Below, piece by piece: positions 16,844-25,616 of a DNA stretch of 64,000 nucleotides. Below the pieces are notes generated by a model. The model ran no database searches, was not told the origin of the DNA, and worked only from the letters and a program-made list of their open reading frames with translations. Numbering within the stretch: position 1 is the first letter of the stretch; each line of letters opens with the position of its first letter. The position numbers and the translations under genes are program-made. Source of the stretch: JAHQVI01 sp963749875 (GTDB taxonomy: Bacteria > Pseudomonadota > Alphaproteobacteria > Rhizobiales > Rhodomicrobiaceae); contig CAVVOX010000008.1 of assembly GCA_963749875.1 (NCBI GenBank), positions 1 to 64,000 on the forward strand, in the 5' to 3' direction.

Positions 16844-18523
16844 TCAGAACAGGCCCTCGGTCAGACCTGCTTCGTTCAGCCTAATCCGATTGGCAGCGGG
16901 ATCCCGCGGCAACCCGGGCATCGTCATGATTTCCCCGCAAATGACGACAACAAATTCCGCACCGGCGCTCAGGCGCACATCGCGGATGTGCACAACATGG
17001 CCCGATGGCGCACCCTTGAGTTGGGGGTCGGTCGAGAAACTATATTGAGTCTTTGCCATGCATACCGGGAAGTGACCGTAGCCCTCGGTCTCCCATCGCC
17101 GCAGCTGATCGCGGATCTTCTTGTCGGCGATGGCTTCCTGTGCACCATAAAGCTCACGGCAGATGGTGTTGATCTTGTCGAACAGGTTAAGCGAGTCGTC
17201 ATAAAGGAGCTTAAACGCCGCGTTGTCTGCGTCGGCCAGGTCCACGACCTTTCTCGCCAGCTCTTCTATGCCAGCGGAGCCTTCCGCCCAATGATTGGCG
17301 GTTATTGCCTCGATGCCAAATTTGTTCACCGCCTCGCGGATCGCTTCGGCCTCAGCATCGGTATCGGCCAGGAAACGGTTAATTGCGACAATCACCGGCA
17401 CGTTATATTTTTGGACATTCTCGATGTGGCGCACAAGGTTTTTGCAGCCCGTGCGTACTGCCCTCACGTTTTCCTTGTTCAGATCGTCCTTGCCAACGCC
17501 GCCATGCATCTTGAGCGCCCGGATCGTCGCGACAATCACGGCGGCGTCCGGTCGAAGCCCGGCTTTCCGGCACTTAATATCAAAGAATTTCTCGGCGCCA
17601 AGATCGGCGCCGAAGCCAGCTTCTGTGACGACATAGTCAGCCAGCTTCAGTGCCGTTTTCGTCGCCAACACGGAGTTGCAGCCGTGCGCGATATTTGCAA
17701 ATGGACCACCGTGGATGAATGCCGGATTGTTCTCGAGCGTTTGCACGAGATTGGGCATGAACGCGTCCTTCAACAGCACCATCATGGCGCCGTCCGACTT
17801 CAGGTCGCGCGAATATACCGGCTTTCGCTTGCTCGTATATCCGATGACGATATTGCCGAGCCGGCGCTGCAAGTCTTCAATATTGCTGGCTAGGCAGAAA
17901 ATAGCCATCACTTCAGACGCAACCGTGATGTCGAAACCCGACTGACGCGGGAAACCGTTAGGAACTCCGCCCAAAGCGACCACGATATCCCGCAAGGCGC
18001 GGTCATTCATGTCCATTACCCGTCGCCACGCGACGCGGCGGCAGTCGATGTCCAGTTCGTTGCCCCAGTGGACGTGATTGTCAATAAGCGCGGAGAGTAG
18101 GTTGTGCGCTGTTGCGATGGCATGAAAATCTCCAGTGAAGTGAAGATTAATGTCCTCCATCGGCACGACCTGTGCGTAGCCGCCCCCCGCCGCCCCGCCT
18201 TTCATGCCGAAGCAAGGACCGAGCGAAGGCTCGCGAATGCATATTATGGCTTTCTTGCCGATCCGGTTGAGTCCGTCGCCGAGACCCACGGTCGTCGTCG
18301 TCTTACCTTCGCCGGCGGGCGTGGGCGTGATCGCCGTTACGAGAATGAGCTTGCCTTCTGCGTTCTTCGCATCGCCCTGGAGCAGCCACGGGTTCACTTT
18401 CGCTTTCCACGGCCCGTAGGCGTAGAGGGCCTCAGCCGGGATATCCAGCTGCGCACCAATGTCCTGAATTGGCCGCTTTTGCGCGTTGCGAGCTATTTCT
18501 ATGTCGGGTTTGATGTTAGCCAT
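16844..18523 (-). CDS. fhs: formate-tetrahydrofolate ligase
   Basis: The 559-residue product is a complete formyl-THF synthetase: P-loop TPAGEGKTTTTVGLGDGL, then EPSLGPCFGMKGGAAGGGYA, HFTGDFHAIATAHNLL, DLGAEKFFDIKCR, and PVIVAINRFLADTDAEAEAI near the end. It interconverts formate, ATP and THF with 10-formyl-THF. The ATG at 18523 (MANIKPDIEI) is favoured over the frame start at 18544. It is the first gene of the minus-strand C1 block. With the GcvT-like enzyme upstream in the pathway, it could run towards formate with ATP gain, feeding the formate dehydrogenase. Confidence 0.95.
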   Translation of the reverse strand: MANIKPDIEIARNAQKRPIQDIGAQLDIPAEALYAYGPWKAKVNPWLLQGDAKNAEGKLILVTAITPTPAGEGKTTTTVGLGDGLNRIGKKAIICIREPSLGPCFGMKGGAAGGGYAQVVPMEDINLHFTGDFHAIATAHNLLSALIDNHVHWGNELDIDCRRVAWRRVMDMNDRALRDIVVALGGVPNGFPRQSGFDITVASEVMAIFCLASNIEDLQRRLGNIVIGYTSKRKPVYSRDLKSDGAMMVLLKDAFMPNLVQTLENNPAFIHGGPFANIAHGCNSVLATKTALKLADYVVTEAGFGADLGAEKFFDIKCRKAGLRPDAAVIVATIRALKMHGGVGKDDLNKENVRAVRTGCKNLVRHIENVQKYNVPVIVAINRFLADTDAEAEAIREAVNKFGIEAITANHWAEGSAGIEELARKVVDLADADNAAFKLLYDDSLNLFDKINTICRELYGAQEAIADKKIRDQLRRWETEGYGHFPVCMAKTQYSFSTDPQLKGAPSGHVVHIRDVRLSAGAEFVVVICGEIMTMPGLPRDPAANRIRLNEAGLTEGLF

Positions 18524-19066
18524 TGAGCTGTTTCCGGATTTCACCGGTCAGGAGAAACCGAACGATTGAAAGTCGTAGAGGATGCTGATCCGGCAAATGC
18601 AGAATGGTAGCCATCCGGCGCTCGCAGGTACCGCCCCCAGCAAGGTATTCTGGCGGCCATCGATTTCTTCTTTATGGCAATTACTCGGTGATCCCTTCGT
18701 TGGCATGGCGTCGCTCCCCCTGAAGGCGGCCAACCGATCCGGCCTACGCGCATCCTCGTCGCCAGCGAACTATGTGTCAGTCTAGTCGATGACAATCGGT
18801 AAGCTCCGGCAACTCCGACGCCCTGCAAATGCGCTTTCGAGGCAATGAAGGACGGCTTCAGTCGCCCATGTAATGATAGGCCCCAGAGGTTATGGGAGAT
18901 GCTGGGTGCGGTCGTGTCCCGGCCAGTGGTGTAGCAGGGCGGTAGCGAAGCCGTCCGTCGCGCGCTGTCATATGGCGCTGTAGCGGTGGGCGGCTTTGCG
19001 GGCGGTCATCGATGATTCTCCGGTTATGGGTCGGGTTGCGACACCAACCTGAGCCAGGAGCCACCG
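18524..19066. promoter_or_regulatory. gene-free stretch with likely promoter of the C1 block
   Basis: No convincing gene occupies these 540 bases; the short frames lack coding character. The part next to fhs must hold its promoter. TGTCA at 18775-18779 and TGACA at 18790-18794 form a looser dyad around CTAG, only partly like the operators at 12054 and 15841. The last 150 bases before 19067 are probably the left flank of the truncated transposase. Confidence 0.4.
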
Positions 19067-19222
19067 ATGACCGACGAGATGATGAGCCTTAAGGGCCTGA
19101 TTGAGAAGACCCCCGATGCCGATGTCCTGCGCGAGATGATCGGCATTGCCGCCGAGCGGCTGATGGAGGCGGAAGTGGGTGCGCTAACCGGCGCGCCTTA
19201 TGGCGAGAAGAATCCCAAGTGA
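19067..19222 (+). pseudogene. IS256-type transposase, N-terminal fragment
   Basis: The 51 codons (MTDEMMSLKGLIEKTPDADV ... GAPYGEKNP) match the start of IS256/mutator transposases. The frame then meets TGA at 19220, exactly where a palindromic REP-like sequence begins. The remaining 350 or so residues of a normal transposase, including the DDE residues, are gone. It is therefore a remnant. Confidence 0.7.
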
Positions 19223-19248
19223 GCGCTTGTCGCTCACGATAAATGTTC
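19218..19248. repeat. REP-like palindrome shared with the IS110 end
   Basis: GTGAGCGCTTGTCGCTCACG at 19219 onward is an imperfect hairpin, followed by ATAAATGTTCGC. The same order (GTGAGCGG-CAAGCGCTCAC next to GAACGTTCACC) is found at about 20966-21003 inside the end of the IS110 transposase gene, and a related hairpin lies at 41250-41304. The sequence marks the breakpoint between two transposase fragments. Confidence 0.55.
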
Positions 19249-19565
19249 GCTCCTCGAGATGCCGCGCAGATACAAGACCGGCAGAAGCGCATCGAGGCTC
19301 TTGGTCCGGCGCGCGTAAGGCGGCAGGAGCGTCGAGAAAAACCGGATGCGCTCACCATCCGTACCGCGACCGCGAACGCGAGGCTGGCGCACCGCCACCG
19401 GCGGCCGTCCTCCGTGGTGAGATGAGCGTGAGCCGCAAGCGCTTCGGCGACCTCGGCTTCGACCGCTTGGGCAAGCAAGGCATGCGCGCCATTGCGCAAG
19501 ACCTCGGTGAGCGGATCGGAGACCTCACCCGGCTGGCGCAAGGTGATGATTTTATCGTCTTCCAT
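19225..19565 (-). pseudogene. second IS256-type transposase fragment, opposite strand
   Basis: The frame from 19565 begins MEDDKIITLRQPGEVSDPL and TEVLRNGAHALLAQAVEAE, the usual N-terminus of another mutator-type transposase. It keeps LTTEDGRR and then needs a frame change near 19400 to give RIRFFSTLLPPYARRTKSLD and LLPVLYLRGIS. It is cut off at the REP-like palindrome near 19225. Only about 110 of some 400 residues remain, so it is non-functional. Confidence 0.7.
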
Positions 19566-19578
19566 GGTGTATCAATCC

Positions 19579-19815
19579 TCATCTGGATGTGTGGTCGGCT
19601 CCCACCGCCACTGATACGCCGCCTTCCTTTCCCCACCCCGTCAACAACTTTGCTGCATAGCTCCCGGTCCGTTCGCCGCCAGGATGCCACCAGAGAGTGC
19701 TCCGTCTGCCGGGGCGGAGGAAATCGTGCTTGCGGAGATAGGTCAACTCGACGCGATGCCAGGACTCGCATCGGCCGGCGCCGCGATGATTCCGCCCGCT
19801 GTTCCAGCCGCCCAT
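19579..19815 (-). pseudogene. fragment of a small alphaproteobacterial hypothetical protein
   Basis: MGGWNSGRNHRGAG followed by VELTYLRKHDFLRPGR, STLWWHPGGE and RTGSY resembles a small protein often carried beside insertion sequences in Hyphomicrobiales (WNSGR at the start, then LxxxGLLxPG). I recall the pattern but not a name. It ends in unrelated sequence and lies among IS remnants, so it is probably truncated. Confidence 0.4.
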
Positions 19816-20280
19816 GTCGCCTCTCAGAAATTTTCGAAATCAATTGGCTAATCAGTTCCGATCCCAATTGTCCCATACCTTGACGAAACCTTGTCAGTGG
19901 CAACAAAGTCCAGCGCTGCGCCCTTAGCCGCACCTTATCTGATTTCTTTATTTTCAGATCACTTTCTGAATGCTGAGCGGCGGCTTTTGTTTGTCATTTT
20001 AGCAAAGATCCAAACACATCTATTTCTGCCTACTTTAGATTGCTTGAGACCGAAACCCTATGATGCACGCGAGCGCGATCGCGCGTACTGCGCGCTAAAT
20101 TACGCCCCATCGTTTCATCCGTTCCGCGCCGATCTCCATGCGGTAAGCCGGCAGCGGGGCGAGCAATAGCGTCCGGCTCTGCGACCAGGCTGATAGCTCT
20201 GTCCGCAAAGAGCGCATCGCTGTTCGGGAACGGGCTTCCATCTGGAATCGCGGAGCTTCCGGCTTGCGCGGCGGCCTAGG
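19816..20280. other. AT-rich IS-flanking stretch without a convincing gene
   Basis: About 460 bases. The first 250 are AT-rich (around 19930-20040) with short frames only. The segment 20115-20280 is read through by the extended IS481 frame and shows a CALCGQSY ... YCSPRCR pattern on the minus strand, like the tail of a small zinc-finger protein. The tail has no start of its own. Confidence 0.4.
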
Positions 20281-20299
20281 ATGCGCTTTGCCTTCGCCC

Positions 20300-20662
20300 G
20301 GCACTCAGTCGAACAAACGCGGCGGGAATAGTGACTGTTCGGTCCCGCAAGATTGGCAAGGGGGTGGAGCGGGGCCTGATAGCCGAGGCATTTGAGACTG
20401 GTATGATTATAGTCACGGACGAAGCTGTTGGGGAAGGCGTCGCGGTCAGCATGGGAGGCGAACAGCCGATGAGCGATGCCGCGTTTTCGCTCTCTGCCGA
20501 TGGCTTCTGCGATCCGACGGTTGAAGCGCTCGACAAGACCATTGGTTTGCGGCCGGAACGGTTTTGTGAGCCGGTGGTCAATGCCTTTTTCGGCGCAGAC
20601 GCGGTCGAAGGGATGGTTTCCGGAGGGTTTACCTTCGGGCTTGCCTTTCATGTCAACGTGTA
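20300..20662 (-). pseudogene. IS481-family transposase, C-terminal part split by IS110
   Basis: Minus-strand sequence just outside the IS110 repeat reads VDMKGKPEGKPSGNHPFDRV, then GIDHRLTKPFRPQTNGLVER and FVRDYNHTSLKCLGY. This is the second half of an IS481-type DDE transposase, including the Glu-containing NGLVERFNRR motif. It continues the protein whose first half is at 22048..22677. The two are separated by the 1.4-kb element inserted between NGSEFTDR and GKPEGKPSG. Confidence 0.8.
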
Positions 20663-22047
20663 TGGACGCCCCCGGGGTCGCAAGCATTTTCTTTCGGTTG
20701 GCAACGGGAGAAGCGGTTGAGTTCCTACGTGTATTCGGCCTCTCTGTGCGGCCTTTGATGCCGCGGGCCCTCATGGTGAGTTCGCGGACCGGGTCCAAAT
20801 CGGCGGATCGCGGTCGATGCCGCTCCGTTGACAACTGGTTCTCCCGCTCCGGTTCTCTTCCGCGTTATTCCCATGACCTCCGTTCAGAACTGCCGCTTCC
20901 CCAACTCCGATGAGGCTATCAAGCCTGCGCCGGAAGCTCGTAGGCGCCGCCCCGAGCGATCAAGGCCCAGAGCGAACGTTCACCGTGAGCGGCAAGCGCT
21001 CACAGATACGCGCCATTTTGTTGGCCAACGCGACCGCGACCAGCATTTTCGGTTTGCGGCTCAGCATCCGCGCAAGCCACGTGCCCGCCGGAGCTCCTCC
21101 CCGCCTCCCGGCCCCCTGTATGACCGACATTGCGCCGATGATCAGCAAGCGCCGGATGTCCTTTTGGCCCATCTTCGAGGTGCGACCGAGACGTGTTTTG
21201 CCGCCGGTTGAATGTTGTCGCGGTGTTAGCCCGGCCCAAGCCGCGAAGTCGCGCCCTTTCCTGAACATTTCCGCTGGTGGCGCAAGTGTAGCCAAGGTCA
21301 TCGCCGTGATTGGGCCAACCCCGGGGATCATGCTGAGCCGCTGTGCGATCTCATTGTCCCGCACTGCCTGGCGAATTTGGATTGTCAGCCCGTCAATACG
21401 GTCCGTCAGGTGTCGGATCTGATCCAGCAACAGATCGCACAGTGCCACAACCGGCGCGGGCAGCCCGCTTCCGTTCATCTCAAGCGCCTCCTGCAGCCGA
21501 ACCAAATGCTGTGTTCCTTTTGGTGCGATGATCCCGTGTTCGGCCATGTGCCCGCGCAAGGCGTTGATCGTCTGCGTTTTTTGTCCGGCCAGTAGATCGC
21601 GCGTCTTCAACACCATTGCCTGCCCTTGCTGCTCTGCGCTCTTCACCGCCACAAATCTCATCGACGGCCTTGATGCGGCTTCCGCGATCGCCTCAGCGTC
21701 TGCAGCATCGTTTTTCTGTCGCTTCACATATGGTTTCACGTATCGCGGCGCGAGCAAACGAACTTCGCGGCCGAGAGCCCTGATTTTCCGACCCCAATAG
21801 TGCGCCCCGGAGCAAGCTTCCATCGCAATGGCGCAAGGGGCAATTCGTGCCAGAAACTCCAACACGCGGCTGCGCGGTAATGCTTTTCTGAGCAGCACAG
21901 AGCCATCCGCCCCAGCGCCATGCGCGTGAAACGTATTCTTGGCTATATCCAGACCGATGATGCTAACCTTCTGCATGGACGTCCCCTCCTTGTGGCATGA
22001 TGAACTCCGCCACCTTGGCACATTGCGATGCCGTGAGGGGGCGTCCA
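20663..22047 (-). mobile_element. IS110/IS1111-like insertion sequence
   Basis: The element is bounded by an 11-base inverted repeat: TGGACGCCCCC at 20663-20673 and its complement GGGGGCGTCCA at 22037-22047. The 1385-base length is normal for the family. The transposase gene inside is complete. It has inserted into an IS481-type transposase, whose halves flank it on the same strand. Members with inverted repeats are usually placed in the IS1111 subgroup. Confidence 0.75.
20960..21976 (-). CDS. IS110-family transposase
   Basis: The ATG at 21976 (MQKVSIIGLDIAKNTFHAHG) opens a 338-residue product with the DEDD N-terminal domain (GLDIAKNTF, AIAMEACSGAHYWGR, VKRQKNDAADAEAIAEAA). A C-terminal Tnp_20 domain follows (RLSMIPGVGPITAMTLATLA, FAAWAGLTPRQHSTGGK). 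The sequence is uninterrupted and could be active. The last codons overlap a REP-like palindrome near 20966-21003. An upstream extension to 22048 belongs to the interrupted IS481 gene. Confidence 0.93.
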   Translation of the reverse strand: MQKVSIIGLDIAKNTFHAHGAGADGSVLLRKALPRSRVLEFLARIAPCAIAMEACSGAHYWGRKIRALGREVRLLAPRYVKPYVKRQKNDAADAEAIAEAASRPSMRFVAVKSAEQQGQAMVLKTRDLLAGQKTQTINALRGHMAEHGIIAPKGTQHLVRLQEALEMNGSGLPAPVVALCDLLLDQIRHLTDRIDGLTIQIRQAVRDNEIAQRLSMIPGVGPITAMTLATLAPPAEMFRKGRDFAAWAGLTPRQHSTGGKTRLGRTSKMGQKDIRRLLIIGAMSVIQGAGRRGGAPAGTWLARMLSRKPKMLVAVALANKMARICERLPLTVNVRSGP

Positions 22048-22677
22048 CGCCATCAGCGAAGCGGCGGAGCGGTCAGTGAACTCGGAGCCGTTGTCAGTGA
22101 GAATAGTATGAACCTGGCTGGGGAAGTGAGCCAGGAAGCGCTTCAGAAAAGCGGCGGCTGTTTTGCCATCGCGTCGGGGATGGATCTCAAGATAGACGTA
22201 GCGCGTGGCGCGATCGATGGCGACGAAAGCATAGCTTTTACGCTTTTCAAGAGCCGGCAAGTGCTTGAGATCCATATGGATGAAACCGATCCTGGCGTCC
22301 TCAAATCGGCCCATCGCAGGTTTGACCGGTTTGGATCTGCGGCTGATGCCATGGCGCTGGAGACAGCGATGGATGGCGCTGCGGGAGAGCTTGTTATTCA
22401 CGCAACGGCGCATGACCTCGACGATATCATCGAGCGGCAGATCCAGCGCGGTGCGCAACTCGCAAACCAGTTCCTCTTCCGTCGGTGTGAGCGAGATGCT
22501 CATGCGCTTAGGCCGGTGCGAGCGATCCGCCGTTGTGGTACGGCTGCGCCAGCGCCGGATAGTTCTTTCGCTGACGCCCAGCTCAGCAACGAGTTCGGCG
22601 ACCGAAGCCGTGCTGCTTTGAATGTAGGCCCGGATCTTGGATGTCGTCGTGGCGTTGGCGTGCAGGTTCATGCGCAT
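22048..22677 (-). pseudogene. IS481-family transposase, N-terminal part
   Basis: From 22677 the frame gives helix-turn-helix VAELVAELGVSERTIRRWRS, then SRSAIHRCLQRHGISRR, and a DDE-type core start with IHMDLKHLPALE and ILTDNGSEFTDR. It is broken at about 22047 by the IS110 element. The rest of the gene lies at 20300..20662. Together the two parts would make a transposase of about 320 residues. Confidence 0.85.
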
Positions 22678-22801
22678 GATGCGAGGCGCTCCATGATAAA
22701 GGAAACGCCTCGGCTTACACCGATTTTATCCAGCCAATCTCGCGAGACTAAATACGAAGGCGGGGATGGACGCGGGAACAGTTGCGCTCATCTTTTGAAA
22801 T

Positions 22802-22851
22802 AGATCAACTTAACCTCGTCCAAGTGAGTCCACTTGGACGAGGGTTGATCT
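22802..22851. repeat. 50-bp palindromic intergenic repeat, family A (complete copy)
   Basis: AGATCAACTTAACCTCGTCC and GGACGAGGGTTGATCT flank AAGTGAGTCCACTT, giving a long hairpin. A close relative lies inverted at 58341-58392 and half a copy at 36761-36793. It sits between the IS481 remnant and a small gene. The hairpin could end transcription on either strand. Confidence 0.65.
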
Positions 22852-22892
22852 AGGGGAAAGGGAAGTGTGAACCGCCTTCCGGCTTCAGGGCC

Positions 22893-23108
22893 TTACCGGT
22901 CGCTGAAGTACTTCTGACGGACCACCGCGGTCGCCTTTTGCGGCGGAACGTGGGCGGCGGTAAGTCTCTGATATTCATGAGCCGCTTTCAGGCCCGTATT
23001 GACCGACTTCAGAAGGTTCGACGCGGCGTCGCCGACGCGCTTCGTCCAATCAGCGGCGTGGCCGTTGTCGAACCAGCCATGGGCGCTATCGAGGCGGTGT
23101 GTCGTCAT
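22893..23108 (-). CDS. 71-residue hypothetical protein
   Basis: The ATG at 23108 (MTTHRLDSAHGWFDNGHAAD) is preferred because AGGGG lies about eight bases upstream; a frame start at 23141 has no ribosome site. The product is helical and soluble, with AASNLLKSVNTGLKAAHEYQ in the middle and QKATAVVRQKYFSDR at the end. I recognise no family. A copy of the TGGTATACAATA box (23167-23180) lies about 60 bases upstream, so it may belong to the GntR regulon of the oxalate genes. Confidence 0.55.
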   Translation of the reverse strand: MTTHRLDSAHGWFDNGHAADWTKRVGDAASNLLKSVNTGLKAAHEYQRLTAAHVPPQKATAVVRQKYFSDR

Positions 23109-23166
23109 GATCATTCCCCTTGTTTTGTTGCGTTGCAGCATAAGAGGAAGATAAGACGTTTATCTC

Positions 23167-23180
23167 TGGTATACAATATA
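23167..23180. promoter_or_regulatory. GntR-type box before the 71-residue gene
   Basis: TGGTATACAATATA matches the box at 29481-29492 over the core TGGTATACAATA. FadR-subfamily GntR regulators bind short dyads of this kind. It is on the upstream side of the small gene and on the far side of the terminator of the oxc-frc operon, so it does not serve that operon. Confidence 0.55.
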
Positions 23181-23336
23181 CACACAGTCGATTTCGCCCG
23201 TAAAAACAAGCGCACGCGAATGCCCCGAACTCCAAAAAAGCGAGGAAAATCAACGCGTCGATGTTTGGTATGCAGAAGCCGAATGTCAGGCATGCGCTGC
23301 AGTGCAGCAAAATTCGGCCATCGGGCCAGGGCGGCC

Positions 23337-23363
23337 GACGGGAAAAGGTCCCGTTTTCCCGTC
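23337..23363 (-). terminator. hairpin after the oxc-frc-ligase operon
   Basis: GACGGGAAAA at 23337-23346 pairs perfectly with TTTTCCCGTC at 23354-23363 around a seven-base loop. It starts 19 bases after the stop of the CoA ligase gene in the direction of transcription. The A/T part of the stem lies next to the loop, so there is no strong distal U-tract. Confidence 0.6.
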
Positions 23364-23381
23364 AGCACATCCGAAGACGGT

Positions 23382-25511
23382 CTACAGCAGACCTGCGGCG
23401 CGCGCCCATTTGTATTTCGCGCCGAGCACCTCGACCGGAACCTCGGTCGTGTAAGGATAGGCGACAATGCCGTGATCGTAGAGCTTCTCGGAGGCTTCTT
23501 CGACCTCGACGTCGCCGACGAGCGAAGCCACGATCGGCTTGTCGATGCCCTTGGCGCGCGCCTCGGAGACGACTTCGATCATCTTGTCCGCGAAGACCAG
23601 CGGCGGCGTCACGATGGTGTGCCAGTAGCCGAGGATCAGCGAATGGATCCGCTCGTCGTTGAGGCCGAGCCGCACCGTATTCTGATAGGTGATGGGCGGT
23701 TCGCCGCCGGTAATGTCGACCGGGTTGCCGGCGGCACCGAAGGGCGGGATGAATTCGCGGAAGGCCTTATCCAGATCATCCGGCATCTTCATCAGGGTCA
23801 AACCGTTGTCGAAGCAGGCATCGGAGAGGAGGACACCCGAACCCCCGGCGCCGGTGATGATGACCACATTCTCGCCCTTCGGCGTCGGCAACACCTGAAG
23901 GCCGCGCGCGAATTCGAGCATCGACCGCAAAGACGGCGCGCGGATCACGCCGGTCTGGCGCAGCACATCGTCATAGATCTTGTCATTGCCGGCGAGCGCG
24001 CCCGTATGGCTGGCCGCCGCCCGCGAGCCGTAGGAGGTTCGGCCAGCCTTGAGCATAATGACCGGCTTCTTCTTCGAGACGCGGGCGGCGACCTCGGCAA
24101 AGGCACGGCCGTCCTTCAGGTCCTCGCAGTGCATGGCGATGGCCTGGGTGTTGGGGTCCTGCTCGAAGAAGGTGAGCAGGTCGTCCTCGTCGAGGTCGGA
24201 CTTGTTGCCGAGGCCGACGATGGCGGAAACGCCCATCTTGGTGGAGCGGGCGAAGCCGATGATCGACATGCCGACGCCGCCGGACTGCGAGGAAAGCGCC
24301 GCCGTGCCCTTCACGTCGAAGGCCGTGCAGAAGGTGGCGCAGAGATTCTCCGGCGTGTAGTAGAAGCCGTAAATGTTCGGCCCCATGACGCGGACATTAT
24401 ACTTCCGCGCCGTCGCCAGCAGCTCGTCCTGAAGCTCCTGATTGTTGGTCTCGGCAAAGCCCGAAGGGATCATCACCGCGCCGGCGATACCCTTACGGCC
24501 GACTTCGTCCAACGCCGCATTACAGAGATGAGCAGGGACAGCGAACACGGCCACGTCGATCTCGCCGGGATAGTCGAGCACCGACTTATAGGCCTGAAGG
24601 CCGAGGATCTCGGGATTCTTTGGATGGACCGGAACGATGGTCCCCTTATAGCCGCCATTGATCAAATTCTTCATCACCGAGTTGCCGATCTTGCCGTCCT
24701 GGTCCGACGCGCCGATCACGGCCACGGCCTTCGGATGAAAGATGCGGTTCATGGCGGCGAGGATTTCGTCCTGGCTCGGACGATAGCGGTGCGGTTTGGC
24801 CTCCCAGTCGCAGACGATGCGGGCGTCCACGGCGGTCGCGCCCTTGTCGGTCGCAAAGACCGGGTTAAGGTCCACCTCGGCGATCTCGGGGAAATCGGTC
24901 ACGAGCTGCGAGACCTTCTGGATGATGTCGGTCAGCGCGCCGCGATCGACGCCGGGCTGACCGCGCACGCCGTGCAGCACCTCGGACGCTTTCAACCCGT
25001 CCAGCATGCCTTCGGCGTCTTCCTTGCTGGCAGGGGCAAGGCGGAAAATAACGTCCTTCAGCACCTCGACCAGGATGCCGCCGAGGCCGAAAGCGACGAG
25101 CTTTCCGAAAGAGGGATCGCTGATCGAGCCGACGATAACCTCCGTCGCACCGGAAGGCAGCATCTGCTGGACCTGGATGCCTTCGATGGTGGCGTCGGAT
25201 TTGTACCGCTTGGCATTGTCGGTGATGGTCTGGAAGGCTGCACGCGCCTTATCGGCTGAATCGACCCCGACGATCACGCCACCGGCGTCGGTCTTATGCA
25301 GAATATCCGGCGAGACGATCTTCATCACGACCGGAAAACCCATGCCCGAAGCGAGTTCGGCCGCTTCGTCGGCCGTCTTGGCCAGCCCCTCCTGCGGGAC
25401 AGGGATCTGATAGGCGTCGCAGACCAGCTTGGCCTCGGGGGCCGTGAGCGCTGTCCTTCCTGACGCCTTGACTGTATCGAGCACACGACGGACGGCTGAC
25501 TGATCGCTCAT
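23382..25511 (-). CDS. ADP-forming acyl-CoA synthetase (single chain), candidate oxalate-CoA ligase
   Basis: The 709-residue product fuses both halves of an NDP-forming acyl-CoA synthetase. The N-terminal ATP-grasp part shows GFPVVMKIVSPDILHKTDAGG and EIAEVDLNPVFATDKGATAV. The CoA-binding part shows AVAVIGASDQDGKIGNSVM, GFAETNN and LSSQSGGVGMSIIGFA, with the phosphohistidine-type segment SRAAASHTGALAGND. It joins a carboxylate to CoA with ATP. It is the last gene after gntR, oxc and frc, so oxalate is the likely substrate (priming of the oxalyl-CoA/formyl-CoA cycle); acetate or formate are alternatives. The ATG at 25511 (MSDQSAVRRV) follows GGAGG. Confidence 0.85.
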   Translation of the reverse strand: MSDQSAVRRVLDTVKASGRTALTAPEAKLVCDAYQIPVPQEGLAKTADEAAELASGMGFPVVMKIVSPDILHKTDAGGVIVGVDSADKARAAFQTITDNAKRYKSDATIEGIQVQQMLPSGATEVIVGSISDPSFGKLVAFGLGGILVEVLKDVIFRLAPASKEDAEGMLDGLKASEVLHGVRGQPGVDRGALTDIIQKVSQLVTDFPEIAEVDLNPVFATDKGATAVDARIVCDWEAKPHRYRPSQDEILAAMNRIFHPKAVAVIGASDQDGKIGNSVMKNLINGGYKGTIVPVHPKNPEILGLQAYKSVLDYPGEIDVAVFAVPAHLCNAALDEVGRKGIAGAVMIPSGFAETNNQELQDELLATARKYNVRVMGPNIYGFYYTPENLCATFCTAFDVKGTAALSSQSGGVGMSIIGFARSTKMGVSAIVGLGNKSDLDEDDLLTFFEQDPNTQAIAMHCEDLKDGRAFAEVAARVSKKKPVIMLKAGRTSYGSRAAASHTGALAGNDKIYDDVLRQTGVIRAPSLRSMLEFARGLQVLPTPKGENVVIITGAGGSGVLLSDACFDNGLTLMKMPDDLDKAFREFIPPFGAAGNPVDITGGEPPITYQNTVRLGLNDERIHSLILGYWHTIVTPPLVFADKMIEVVSEARAKGIDKPIVASLVGDVEVEEASEKLYDHGIVAYPYTTEVPVEVLGAKYKWARAAGLL

Positions 25512-25616
25512 TAATTCCTCCCTATGCGACGCCGGTTTTGCGGTACGGATCGAATTCCATAAATCAAGTTGAATGCGCGCCGTCACAAGATGACGGGTCG
25601 GCATGCGAACGGCGGA

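Noticed and set aside
18541..18828. 95-codon frame upstream of fhs
   Set aside because: No ribosome site, no recognisable composition of a protein, and it occupies the likely promoter region.
22938..25259. 773-codon plus-strand frame
   Set aside because: It is the antisense of the CoA ligase gene, a common artefact in GC-rich DNA.
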